The notes beneath the pieces were generated by a model. The model searched no databases. It was not told the origin of the DNA and worked only from the letters and a program-made list of their open reading frames with translations. Shown piece after piece: positions 1-10,843 of a stretch of 60,000 nucleotides of DNA (position 1 is the first letter of the stretch; each line of letters begins with the position of its first letter). The stretch is from Membranipora membranacea (Eukaryota > Bryozoa > Gymnolaemata > Cheilostomatida > Membraniporidae). The stretch covers positions 8,744,001-8,804,000 of the forward strand of contig OU612068.1 in the NCBI GenBank assembly GCA_914767715.1, read 5' to 3'. The position numbers and the translations under genes were made by a program.

Positions 1-110
1 AGACGTGGTGAAGAAGTTAGGTGATACACATTGTCACAACATTCAATACTTGTATTGTTGTGATTGTGTCCACATGCTGAAATGTCATAAGGGGGAGTGG
101 ACTAAACAAC
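1..110. repeat. Left flank of the LTR element; fragment of the K-cassette family
   Basis: The first 35 bases (GAAGAAGTTAGGTGATACAC) resemble the end of the K-cassette fragment near 21,338-21,360 (GAGAAGAATTAGGTGATACA). The retrotransposon therefore probably inserted into an old copy of that family. No reading frame is usable. Confidence 0.4.
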
Positions 111-328
111 TGTTGTATATATACCTTGTGTTGATCCCTCTCTATTGAATTATATTCTTGTTATGTTTTGTATTTATAATGATAAAAACTTGAAACGCTA
201 GAATAACCAGCTTCCTTATAATAGTGTGTAAACCCGTATTCTCATATGTTTTTATAATCCATGGTTATTTTGCCCAAGTACATTTAGGACAGCTTTAAGT
301 ACATTATGGACAGTTTTTCCAATGCGCC

Positions 329-343
329 TATAAAAGGAGCGTC
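329..343 (+). promoter_or_regulatory. Candidate LTR TATA box
   Basis: TATAAAAGG lies inside CCTATAAAAGGAGCG in both LTRs, about 220 bp from the LTR start, where U3 promoters normally sit. It is the best core-promoter match in the LTR. The start site itself is not visible. Confidence 0.5.
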
Positions 344-641
344 CGTGGCTTTATGCATTATGATTTAGTTATCAGACTTCATTGTGGATGGTTGAATTGT
401 GAGAGCAATAAACTGTTATTCACATAATAAGTTGTTCACATAACGAAATTGTTCTAAGTAACATTGAGGACTGAGCCTGGCCTAGTGTCTATAATTCAGT
501 CTCTTTTATCTTGGTATTACTATTAACAGCCTGGCCTAGTGCCTATAATTGTTAGAGTGGTGGCTTGCAGGATAATTCCACTGGTAATTACTCCTCTGAG
601 CACAAAGGGTGGTTGACTATGGTTGTAAGCCTAGCTCCGAT

Positions 642-1597
642 TAGGGGTGGAACAACCTCTTGAGGTTGGAGTTGAATTTCGGATATTTGACCTCGGATCC
701 AACCACAAACCGGGTCGGATATGTGTTATGTCTGATCCGAGATAATGCGTTTTTAATCAACACTTACTTAGCATCATTTATCTCACTGAAAATGACAAGG
801 GGGGAAGTATGATAGTCATTAATCTGTAGTTCAGATAAGATAATTGAGTTTGGCTGAATTCACTCAGTGGTGATCAGTAGGCATTCAATACCTATCTCAT
901 TTTCATAGCTATCTATATTGTTGCTGATTAAATTTGATGGATGTGTTTTTTCTGCTGAAATTGATAGAAGCATCTTTACTCAGATCGTTGTGACATAAGA
1001 CAAAATTTTGTCCAATGATGTTCCTTGTAACAAAATGTCTAGGTTGATGAACAAAGTAATTATCCTCTTCTGCTTTTTCAAAGTAGGAGGACAATTCCTA
1101 TCCCTACTCACAACAGAGAGTTTGGGACCAGGGAGGGTGGGATATACCTCCCTGTTGGGACATAGGAGCAGGGAGTTTGTTCAAACTCAGTGATTTTTAA
1201 CATCGGGCTTTGAGTGATCCTGACAAATTGAGTGCCTATGCACAAATTCTCGTTGTCAAGAGATCTAAGAACTCATTAAATGATCTTTTCAAATAATCTG
1301 TTTGTGTGATCCTTGCGCTGTTTGAGTGATAAGTTGCTCCTGTAAAGAATTATATCCAAGCTGATATGTGCACATCATTTGAATTAGGGTAATGGTTCAG
1401 GGAAGAGATTGTTGACGGTGTTTATCCAAGTATTCAATGACCTTAATTGTATATTATGGCGCAAAAGAAGAGCTGCTGTGACTGTAAATTAAGCATTTTT
1501 ACGCGTTATCCGGGTCCGGATCCGATCCGAGGTTGAATTTATAGACCGATCCGATATCCGATCCGAGGTTGCCAAACCCTGATCCGTTCCACCCCTA
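642..1597. mobile_element. Non-autonomous hAT-like DNA transposon (956 bp)
   Basis: Termini are TAGGGGTGGAAC at the left and GTTCCACCCCTA at the right. They are flanked by GCTCCGAT (634-641) and GCTCCAAT (1,598-1,605), an 8-bp duplication with one mismatch. The 3' LTR preserves the empty site GCTCCAAT. An 8-bp TSD and this terminus type are typical of hAT. Subterminal regions are rich in GGATCCGATCCGAGG-like motifs on both sides, as expected for transposase binding arrays. No transposase is encoded. The interior (about 1,003-1,470) matches, inverted, the interior of the Mutator-like element at about 8,500-9,055. Confidence 0.88.
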
Positions 1598-1983
1598 GCT
1601 CCAATGCCTATAATTTACACCATAGCTTTTCCATTCTTCGCAGTTGCAGAGGTTTGACTATAGTTGTAAGCCTGGCTTCAATGCCTATAATTTACATCAT
1701 AGCTTTTCCTTTCTTCGCAGTCTCAGCAGTTTAACTATAGTTGTAGGCCTGGCTCCCATGCCTATAATCTACAACATAGATATTAACATCTTCGCAAGTG
1801 GCGATATTATTGGCAAATTGACTACATTTATTGCAATATAGGTCATTGACATCTCTGCAGTGAGTAAGGAGTCTAAACGTCTAGACAACCCCTCATTGAG
1901 AGTTACTGTAATTGTTGAGGTGAGAGCCAATACTCACTGGATTATCAATTGGGCTTCGTTTAAGCCGGTTTGAGTTGCATAAC

Positions 1984-2418
1984 GGATTGGCATCTCGGTC
2001 AGTGTGCTTGAATAGACCCTCATGCCTTAGCTACCAAACTAATCACAAGACGAGTGTAGTAATCAAGAAAATCCAGAACAAATTGGTGGCAGCAGTGGGA
2101 TCCTCGCCTCTGTATCCTGAATCCAGAGAGAATCTGGAGAATAGTATTAGAAAAATTAACTCAGCTCATTCGTCAACAGAACAACAGAGCCATACTTCAA
2201 CAGTTCTCATTGGACGGACAAATTCTCAATCCTTTACATCATTGTGTTGGTGAGTGTATCACTTTGCTATCAATTTGACCTTTGATCTCCAGTTCCCTGG
2301 CCCTAGGTGCCTATGAGACTGCGATTTTTTTTTAAATAACGCCTGACCACAGTGTCTCTAATGTTATTCAAATAGGTCAATTGTGAACAGTAGTGATATC
2401 AACATCGAGTTTTAAGGA
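1984..2418 (+). other. Retrotransposon leader between 5' LTR and gag
   Basis: The primer-binding site should begin within a few bases of the LTR end. TTGGCATCTCGGTCAGTG at 1,987-2,004 is the only TGG-starting candidate, but I could not match it to a tRNA 3' end. Open frames here (for example 1,975-2,253) show no family resemblance and are probably chance. Confidence 0.5.
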
Positions 2419-3330
2419 TTGGACACACATATTGACACTCCAAATATGACAACCACAAGGAGCCAAGGTGCAGCAGGAGATGCACTCTCAGAAGGAGCAA
2501 ACATTGAGAAACTTTCTGCTGTCATGGAGAGAATTTTGGAGAGGCTACCTCCACAAACAGAGCTATCTGAAAGATTTAAAGTACCGAAATTTGACGGTCG
2601 GACAAAGGTTGGGCATTTCATTCATCAGTTCACTGATGTAGCACATGCAAGCAACTGGAATGGGCAGGCAGGCACAATTCATCTACGAGAAGCCCTACAA
2701 GGAACAGCACAAGATTGTGGGAAATATGACACCACAGAGCTGATCATGGGCGCCTTACGCTCAAAATTTGGGAAGGCCAAGAGAGAGGCTAGGGCGAAAC
2801 TGGCTAGCCTATGAAAAGAATATAAGACTAAATTACAGGACCATGCTTCCTTAGTGGAAAGTTTGGTTGATACCGCATATCCAGATATGCCATGGCAGTT
2901 CTTAAGTGACATGGCGCTGGGTGCACTCATGTCCTCCCTTGGTAATAGAGAACTGCAGAGACACCTCTTAGCCGTACCAACACCGAATCTGGATGCCGCT
3001 GTAAGAGCAGGGAATGACTACTTACAAATCCCTCCTACTGCAAACAGGTACCATGTGCGTACCCTAGAGCCTAGACTATTCTAATGAAGAGATAGACACC
3101 CTAACACAAGAAGATCCTATCTTGAAGCTATTCAAGACATATCTAATCAAATACAAATAATGGGCAATCGTGTGGCACGATTAGAGAGACAGAAACCAAA
3201 CCAGTCCTTTCCCCAGCGAAGAGCTGATGGGGAGGGCATGAGGAGCATGGAGTGCTGGACATGAGGAAGAAATGGGCATGTTTCTCGAGATTGCCCAGAA
3301 CCCAGACGAACGTCGGGAAAAGAGTCGCAT
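2419..3330 (+). pseudogene. Gag-like ORF with broken CCHC zinc knuckle
   Basis: A single frame runs from ATG 2,419 past an in-frame TGA at 2,812-2,814 and on to 3,084. Its content (charged N-terminus, KVPKFDGRTKVGHF, then a helical region) is typical of a Ty3/gypsy capsid. In the same frame, 3,253-3,294 encodes a CX2CX4HX4C zinc knuckle in which the second cysteine codon has become TGA. Gag would assemble the intracellular particle and the knuckle would bind RNA. The premature stops, and others around 3,085-3,250, make it nonfunctional. The protease frame follows directly. Confidence 0.8.
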
Positions 3331-3409
3331 CCACGTAACCATTAAAAATCATCCCGGGTGGACGCTCTGACAAGCAGGGTGAAAAATCATACGAAAAGAC
3401 TACACCAAG

Positions 3410-4073
3410 TTGCTGAAATCAAAATACCTGAAACAACAACAAGGAGTGATGGATTATGGAAACCACACTATACTAGCTGGCTGGCTGCACAACCAACTTA
3501 CTGTCAAAAGACACCTTCAATCGATTACCTCGCAGATTACAAACCCAACTACAGCCCCATGGTTCTCATGGAAAAATGGCAGATGGGACAACCCTTCAAT
3601 TTCTCGGCTTGATACGCCTCAACTGCCGACTGAGAGATGTCGCTGTAGATACAACTTTTGTGGTGTGTGAAATCAGTCAAGATGCAATAATTGGCATGCC
3701 GTTCCTGATTGAACATGAATGTTCTGTCATGTTTGACCAGTCAAAGTTGACTGTAGCTGGAAAACAACTGACATGCACAAACAGATATGGAGATCCACTT
3801 AACAGCACCATACAGGCTACAAAAACCACCATACTACCAGCATTATCTGAAGTAACGTTAACTTGTCGAGTGACAACCAACTGCAGTGGCCGGATCGGAA
3901 TCGTTGAAGGAAATGACAGATGCCTGTTAGCTACAAATTTAAATCAGCCTAGCCCTAAAAGACACATCCTTGTTAGAGCATTTAACCCAGAGGACAGACC
4001 CCTAAAACTGAAAACAGGGACTGTCATTGGATCTTTTACAACAGTAGATGAGGATCAAAACACCAAACAATAA
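3410..4073 (+). pseudogene. Retropepsin-like aspartic protease region, frameshifted
   Basis: Two frames carry the signal. The first (to about 3,570) contains VMDYGNHTILAGWL, where an aspartic protease would have D-S/T-G at its active site; the middle residue here is Tyr, which should abolish catalysis. After a frameshift, 3,576-4,073 contains AIIGMPFLIEHECSVMFD, a typical C-terminal retropepsin block, followed by a linker toward RT. In the family this enzyme processes Gag-Pol. The assignment rests on order and on these two blocks. Confidence 0.7.
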
Positions 4074-4103
4074 TTCCAAGAATGTCAGAGTAGACAGTCT
4101 AAG

Positions 4104-5636
4104 GTGCCAGAACACCTAAAAGACTTCCTGACAGGTACTATGGATGCTTGTCCAAAAGAGGAGGAGCAGACAACTATAACACAGTTGCTAAACAAATATG
4201 CCGATGTGTTCAGCAAAGGAGACGATGATATGGGCGATACTATGCTGGTAGAGCATGAAATTCCCATAATACCAGGTACCACACCTATAAACCAGGCAGC
4301 GAGGCATCTGGGACCAGAAAAAGAAATCGAGGTTGAAAAACACTAATCGAGCCAGCTGACAGTCCTTGGAGCGCCCCAGTAGTCTTAGTCAGGAAGAAAG
4401 ACAACTCCTGGCAATTCTGCATAGATTACAGACAGCTCAATTCTGTTACAAAACATGATGCATACCCACTTCCAAGGATAGATGAAAGCTTGGACGCCCT
4501 AGCTGGAAGTCAAATTTTTAGCACGCTAGATTTGATAAGCGGCTACTGGCAAGTACCTCTCAACAAAGATGCACAACAGAAGTCTGCATTTGTAACCAGA
4601 AGTTGTCTGTGGATGTGGACAGTACTTCCTTTTGGCCTAACATCTGCACCTGCCACCTTTCAGAGGCTTATGGAGGGAGTTTTATATGGACTACATTGGA
4701 AAACTCTACTACTGTATCTAGATGATGTCATAGTGATATCTCCCGATTTCCAGACACATGTAGAAAGACTGTCCGAAGTTTCACAACAGTTTCGAGAAGC
4801 AGGCCTCAAACTCAAACCAGGGAAATGCGAACTTTTCTGCACTGAATGAAATATCTAGGACATGTCATAAATTCGGAAGGAATCACCACAGACCCAAACA
4901 AAACACGGGCTGTACAAGAGTTGCTGACCCCCCACAACATAAAGAGCTTACAAGCTTTTCTGGGGACTGCACCTCTTCTCACCACCAATATGTGGAGAGT
5001 TTTGCCACAATAGCGAAACCACTTACAAGGCTGTCAGGGAAAAACAGTACCTGGAGTTGGGGAGATGCTGAAAAAGAAGCGTTCTTAAAACTAAAGACGG
5101 CCCTAGTGCAAGCACCAATACTGCGATATCAAGATCCTAAACTACAATACATACTTGATACCGATGCTAGTAACGATAAGACCGGAGGAGTGCTTTCGCA
5201 ATTAGAAAATGGAGAGGAGCGAGTAGTGGCTTACTTCAGTAAGGCAGTTACAAATACTGAAAGGAACTACTGTGTCACCCTTAAAGAGCTACTGGCTGTA
5301 GTACAAACAGTTAAAAACTTCAGAACTTATCTATATGGGAATAAATTTACAGTCAGAACAGATCATGAATCACTACTATGGTTGTGCAGACGGATTGAAC
5401 CATCATGCCAAGTCGCGAGATGGCTAGAGTTACTTTCTGAATTCCACTTCAACAAAGAACATAGACCGGGCATAAAACATGGCAATGCAGATGGATTGAG
5501 CCGTAAATGCAGCGACTGTAAACAATGTAGCAGAATACAGGAACGAGACGGAGGCCCCAATATGGGGACTATCATTCAGGAAATAATACAGCAAACCCCC
5601 GTTACTCCACTCATCCCATCTCCAATTGTCACATAA
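4104..5636 (+). pseudogene. Reverse transcriptase and RNase H, in three broken frames
   Basis: The N-terminal RT segment (4,104-4,346) has the usual YADVFSKGDDD and VEHEIPIIPG blocks. The palm follows in another frame (about 4,347-4,849) with SPWSAPVVLVRKKD, LDLISGYWQVPL and the catalytic YLDD at 4,715-4,726. A further shift leads through the thumb to 4,992-5,636, which has RNase H blocks ILDTDASNDKTGGVL and VRTDHESLLWL and then HRPGIKHGNADGLSR. The polymerase active site itself is intact, but at least three frame breaks (about 4,346, 4,848 and 4,970) prevent a continuous product. RT copies the element RNA and RNase H removes the template. Confidence 0.9.
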
Positions 5637-5712
5637 AAGTTTGACTACCTTGATGATTGGGCCGATACTATACATATTATGATATCAAAACAACAAGAAA
5701 TTCACACAGGAT

Positions 5713-6844
5713 ATGGTCGATATGCAACAAGCTCCGGGATCTTCTCTCTCACTAGTTTACCAAGTCGTACAGAACCAGACTCGATTAACAACTGAACAAC
5801 TGAGGTGTGGGAGTTTTGAACTGAAAACGCTACACAACCAATTGCCCCAGTTGTTTATTGACACAGACAAACTCCTCAAACTAAGAATTATTCACAATGG
5901 ATACCAAGAGTATGTATAGTTTGCCCGTCAATCATGAGAAGAGATGTTATAAATGGAAAACCCATAGCCTTGCTCATTATGAAGTGGAAAAGACGCTCAA
6001 CCGCCTCAGATTGGATTGGTATTGACCTGGCATGACTTGGAGGTCAGAAAAGAGGTGCTCACTTGTGAAAGGTGCCAGATAGGAAAAGCCAAACCGCCCA
6101 AGGAAGGAGGCAATTATTCAGTGGCAGACCCTGGCAGATGGTGGGAATAGACCTCCTTGGTCCTCTACCCAAGACAGAGAAAGGAAATCAATGGGTGGTT
6201 GTATTAACTGACCATTTCACAAAATGGCGAGATGCTATTCCTCTAGCAGACTCCGTAACCACAACTGTAGCAAACGCATTAGAGAAGCAAGTGTTCTGCT
6301 ATAATGGTATCCCTGAACAAACTCACAGTGACCAAGGAACACAATTCGAGTCTAAACTTATGACTGAACTCTATCTGCTGTGGAATGTAGAGAAAACACA
6401 TACAACACCTTACCACCCTCAGGGCAATGGAGTGGTTGGGAGGAATAACCGCGTACTTGGGGATGCATTACGGGCACTACTCATTGACAAAAATGAAGAG
6501 GAATGGGATATACTGCTTCCCCACCTAATGAGGGCTCTGAGAGCTGTTCCCAATTCCTTCACTAAAGAAACTCCTAACTTCATGATGATGGGGAGAGAAA
6601 CCAGACTACCGGATCATTTGATGTACTCCTCTCCATCCGAGGATTCATTTACCACAGAAGAATATAGTACTAAACTGAAATTTAACTTAGAAAAAGTACA
6701 CAACCTGATCAGAGAAAAACAGCTGAAGCTCAGATCAGAAGACACAGAAAAACCTCTATTGTTCAAACCTGGAGATTTGGTACTACTATCAAACAAGCGG
6801 AAGAGAAAAGGAGAAGTAAAAAAGTTGAAACCAAAGTTTATGGG
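5713..6844 (+). pseudogene. Integrase zinc-binding and catalytic core, Glu missing
   Basis: Remnants of the HHCC zinc-binding domain are spread over several frames at about 5,940-6,075 (HYEVEKTLNRLR, TCERC). The core is one open frame from 6,072: the first Asp is in GIDLLGPLP (codon 6,150-6,152) and the second in HSDQGTQF (codon 6,330-6,332). In YHPQGNGVVGRNNRV the position that should be the third catalytic residue (Glu) is Gly (GGG at 6,438-6,440). Without that Glu, strand transfer should fail. The frame stays open to 6,844, where the Mutator-like element interrupts the GPY/F module. Confidence 0.9.
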
Positions 6845-9135
6845 CGGTAGGTACGAAAAACCGAACCACGAACTCACGAACTACGAACCCTCAAAAACCG
6901 AACTCAGTATTATCCTCTCCTGCTTAAATCAATTGGCTCCAAGTTTAAATTGTCAGTGGCCAATGAAATGTCATGTTTTTGATAAGTGACCAATAATATA
7001 ACAGATATCAAACCTTGACTTATAATAGAGCTCATTGCATCCTAACTAGGTGCACAAGATCAAGGTCACTTGATGAACAATTATGGAGACGATGGCACAG
7101 TTTGATGCACACCAAGTAGATGTCAAATTAGTCATGATGAATCCAAATGAACTTTTGCATCGGAGAGAGGAATGGTTTTACTATATATTCCTGCAAGTTT
7201 GAAAATGGTGGAAGTATGTGGAGCTACTACAGAAGGCTGTAATGAAGGACACACCTCACTTATTAGAAATGGTCACAGTACAGTTTAGTGAATTGGAGCC
7301 CCTTTGACTCTCACAGGAGCAGAAGGCTGCCTCCTGAATCATAACATCTCAACAGAGTTAAAAAGTATGTACTATGGGTTATGGCCGATCTTGAAATATT
7401 GTTTTGAAAGTTCATTGCTGTTCTTTGGTTTCAAACAAAGCAATAGGGGGAAAGTACGACCACTATAATATACATTAGGATTGTTCTATAAAAATTGAGC
7501 TTATTTACTGTATAACTATAACTGTTAGGTCTAAATACAGCATTTCATGCTACTCTAAGAGATATCAGATCAGTGTTGCCTCTCTGAAATTTACATTAGC
7601 TTGATCAGGCTTGATCATCTATCTATGAAATGATTCTATGAAAGTGGTTAGGCAAATACTATGTTAACTGCATATTCTGTAATAACTAACATAAGAAATC
7701 TTGTGCTTGTAGATATCCGTGAGGGCCCTTACTCATTACAACTTCAGCTATTGATTTCTCTGACTCGTACCACAGAATACCAAAAAATGCCTGTTTTTCC
7801 TATTTTGATCCGATGGTCAGACTAACATGCTATACTACAGCTGTGTAACGAAGTCAGGTTCAAGCTGTGGTGGCCCGGACTGGACTGATAATGATAATAT
7901 CCAAGTCTTCTGCAAAGGCCTCGTGTAAAACAACTACATAGTAATAAAGCTTGAAGTTGGGTCAGGTATGTACCAAAATTAATTGGTGTATGATTCATTT
8001 TATCCCAGCCGAGCATGATTGATAGATGTTATGTGGTGTGAGCTTCATCAGTCACCATCTAGCCATAAAAAAAGCAAATAATATTGACCGGCAATGACGA
8101 AACAGGGAGCTTGCCTCATGCTGCCCTAAAGCTATGAGTAGACCGAAGTGAGCAAAAAGTGAGTTCTAAATTTTAAACGATAATATAATAACATGATATA
8201 TAATATCAAACACTTCTCTTTGAATTTGAATGTGATATTTTCTGTTTTTTTTAGTTACGCAGTACTATAACACACAGCACAATCCTCGTGATAGCTGGTG
8301 TGCAACAGTTATGGCTTGATAGTTAGCTTACTGTCATTAACAACATACATTGCCACTGGATAGGAACTGCTTTATGTCCCCAATGGTCTACCATCACACG
8401 TGTATTCACAGCCATGAATGCTCACACTTCAGTATTAATCCACCTGAGCCATTACTATTCTGTCAGGCCTTTCGTCTGCCTCTCATTGTGCCGCTATTTC
8501 AGGCACCATAATACACAAATAAGTTCATTGAATACACGTGTAAACAAACACCATCAACAGTCTCTTCTCTGAACCATTGCCTTTATTTGAATGCGCATAT
8601 AATATGCTATCTGCTTGTATCACCTTATCACTCAAACAGTGCAATGATCACATAAACAGAGTATTTGCAAGCATCATTTAGTAAGTAAAGGGGTCACTGC
8701 GTGCATTTGTGCATAACCACTCAATTTTCTAGGATCAGTCGCACCACCGCGGTAATAATCGCTAAGTTTGAACTTGGTGGCTCCCAGCTCTCCGGAACCT
8801 CTGTCTCAATCTGGAAATCGTTCAACCCGTGATCTAGCCTGGCGTCTTTTCTATAACAAAATCCCCTTCTTTGTTCAGTCGGGGACGAACTCCCTGCTCC
8901 CCTTCCTGGTCCCTTCCCACTCTCCCTGCTCCTATGTCCCAAACTCTCTGCTGGGATGGGAGTTGTCCTCTACCATTTGCCAAAGTGCAAGAGAGGATAA
9001 CCCGTTCATCAAAGTTCTGACATTTTGTTACAAAGAACATCATTGGACGAAATTATGTTATCAGACACATTGAAGGTTCGGTTTTTTAAAGGTTCATAGC
9101 TTGTGAGTTCTTGGTTCGGTTTTTCGTACCTACCG
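6845..9135. mobile_element. Non-autonomous Mutator-like (MULE) DNA transposon, copy 1
   Basis: Inverted termini of about 60 bp begin CGGTAGGTACGAAAAACCGA on both ends. They are flanked by a perfect 9-bp duplication GTTTATGGG (6,836-6,844 and 9,136-9,144), the size typical of Mutator elements. The target was open integrase coding sequence, and both TSD copies lie in the same reading phase. The 2,291-bp element has no recognisable transposase; its interior is AT-rich with short chance ORFs. A second copy starts at 57,940 and is collinear to the window edge with small indels. Family assignment rests on TSD length and terminus structure only. Confidence 0.85.
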
Positions 9136-9604
9136 GTTTATGGGACCCTACAAAGTGTTGCAGAGTTTTGACAACTACACCTACAAGATTAAGAAACTAG
9201 CAGATGGGAGGACAACTCTTGTTAATGAAATGAGATTGAAAAACTTCATATACAGCTCACATCACCTTGAAGAGACACAAGAGGACCAACTAGAACCAGA
9301 ATACACAGTTAGAAAACAAAGAAATCAGCCAAACTTAGAGATCCGGGACGAATCTTACAGACCGGGGCGGAACAGGATGAAACCGGCCAACCTACGCGAT
9401 TACGTCACAGCTTGTGATGAGAGAGTAGATGTGATTGGCTGCATCCAAGAAAGACCTGATCTGATTGGACAAAAGAAAGTCTTTGTCTATAATCCTAATA
9501 TAGCAGACCAATTTACTGTCAACATCCCAACGATAAAGATGGACCAGTACCACTTTTTCTTTGATGCTGATCTTGAGGAAATAAATATATATTATAGGTA
9601 TTAA
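9136..9604 (+). pseudogene. Integrase C-terminal part, separated from its core
   Basis: Directly after the right TSD the frame reads GPYKVLQSFDNYTYKI and continues 150 codons to TAA at 9,605. GPY plus the following beta-rich segment is the GPY/F module at the C-terminus of many Ty3/gypsy integrases. The C-terminal extension (TVRKQRNQPNLEIRDESYRP and on) is basic and not otherwise recognised. This stretch has no stops, so before the insertion the integrase end was open. Confidence 0.85.
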
Positions 9605-9626
9605 ATAATAATGATAATGATGATGT

Positions 9627-10674
9627 ATGCACAACCTTCACAGAGAGTTAAGCCTCCTAAGTGATGACGATGGAAGTGTTTTCAGCCTAAACACTCCACA
9701 GCCAGAAAAATTAGACATATTATTGTTGGGAGACACTGCTGAGCCAAGGCCTGACTACAATGTCTATAATCTTGTGCCAGAAATCTCCCCAAATCTAGTA
9801 GCAAATAATAATATCACTGAGCCAAGGCCTGACTATAATGTCTCTAATCTTGAGCCGGTGGTTGTCAAGTCCCAGAACATAGAAAATAATACTTACCTTA
9901 TTCATATCACCGAGCCAAGGCCTGACTTTATTGTCTCTAATCTTGTGCCGCTGATTATGAATATGGAAAATACAGCTGATGATCAATGTACTAAACCAGG
10001 GCCTGACTATAATGTCTGCCAGCTGGAACCAGTGAGTCCGCAAGAACCAAGGCCAGACACCAATCTTGTGCCTGTTGTGAGCCTCCTTGTGTTACAGCCA
10101 ACTCTGGAGGAGTATTTTGATTTTCGGGATATTGAAAAGCCAGTATTTAATAAAAGGAAGGACACAAAAGAGAACCAGCGACCAAAGAAATACAGCAGAC
10201 GATCTAGTCTCAAAAAAGACAGATCAGTCATGGGAGAATGGGAAAAAGAGAGAGAGAGCGGCACGCCCGTTATCATTTCTGAAGGATGGAAGATCGGTAG
10301 CCACTCTAACCACCAATACCAAGTATGTGTCCCCAGGGACATTTTCATATATCAGACGCATCGGAAGGCTTGGGGAGTGCACAGTGTGCAAATTCAAAAC
10401 AAAAAATCGGACTCGTCTGTTGCTGCATATAGCAGAGCACACAGCCATGTTCTGCAGCTGTGAATTCGGAGTAACTCGAAGGCTCACGGTTGTTAAACAC
10501 AAGAAAGGTAATAATGCGAAGTTTCCAAAAACATCAAAATATGATACCACCACCATGTATGAAATAGAGCAGGCTTTTTACGAGGCTTTCAAAGAAGATT
10601 TTGGTGTGAAAGAAAACCAGCCGTTCCCAAAACTGCACACAATAAGAGGAGATGAGTACAGTGATGAAGAATAG
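9627..10674 (+). pseudogene. Third retrotransposon ORF: EPRPDYNV repeats plus C2H2 zinc finger, one frameshift
   Basis: This ORF starts 22 bp after the integrase stop. Its first half has five imperfect repeats headed EPRPDYNV, EPRPDYNV, EPRPDFIV, KPGPDYNV and EPRPDTNL, each followed by a variant of NLVP or LEPV, then a basic segment RPKKYSRRSSLKK. The frame then moves by one near 10,238-10,262, inside a GA run, and continues to 10,674. The second frame has CTVCKFKTKNRTRLLLH then IAEH, a perfect CX2CX12HX3H finger, and an acidic end GDEYSDEE. Ty3/gypsy elements normally end after integrase; extra 3' ORFs occur in some lineages. The role is unknown; nucleic-acid binding is an inference. Confidence 0.75.
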
Positions 10675-10843
10675 GAATTGGTAACCAATGCAGATAGAGC
10701 CTCAACCGATATACATTTTCTAAAACGAGACATCGCACAAAAAGATGCGAAAATTAAAAAACTTCAGACCACCCTACAAGATATGTAGAAATCCTTGGTA
10801 TAATTGTTCAATACCATTTTATATTGTATTGAGATGGGGAGAA
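10675..10843 (+). promoter_or_regulatory. 3' untranslated segment with polypurine tract
   Basis: GAGATGGGGAGAA (10,831-10,843) abuts the 3' LTR and is the expected plus-strand priming tract. The preceding 150 bp still read as a short decayed coding stretch ending in a stop; no other signal is seen. Confidence 0.75.

Larger units (their letters stand above)
111..1983 (+). repeat. 5' LTR, interrupted by a hAT-like insertion
   Basis: It matches the 3' LTR from TGTTGTATA to GAGTTGCATAAC. Without the hAT and its duplicated 8 bp it is about 909 bp; the 3' copy is 874 bp, mainly because of a deletion of about 35 bp near 11,667. Its 3' half holds degenerate tandem units of about 75 bp, each containing a form of GTTGTAAGCCTGGCT followed by ATGCCTATAATTTACA. 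The segment CCTATAAAAGGAGCG at 329-343 (repeated at 11,060-11,074) is a plausible TATA element. Confidence 0.92.

Noticed and set aside
1975-2253. 92-codon ORF at the LTR/leader junction
   Set aside because: It overlaps the LTR end and primer-binding region, and its composition resembles no Gag leader; likely chance.
8721-9073. Overlapping ORFs of 69-101 codons inside the MULE
   Set aside because: They fall in the segment shared with the hAT element but are not conserved as reading frames between the two (indels break the frame).
10007-10556. Two minus-strand ORFs of 110-113 codons
   Set aside because: They are opposite-strand shadows of the third retrotransposon ORF.
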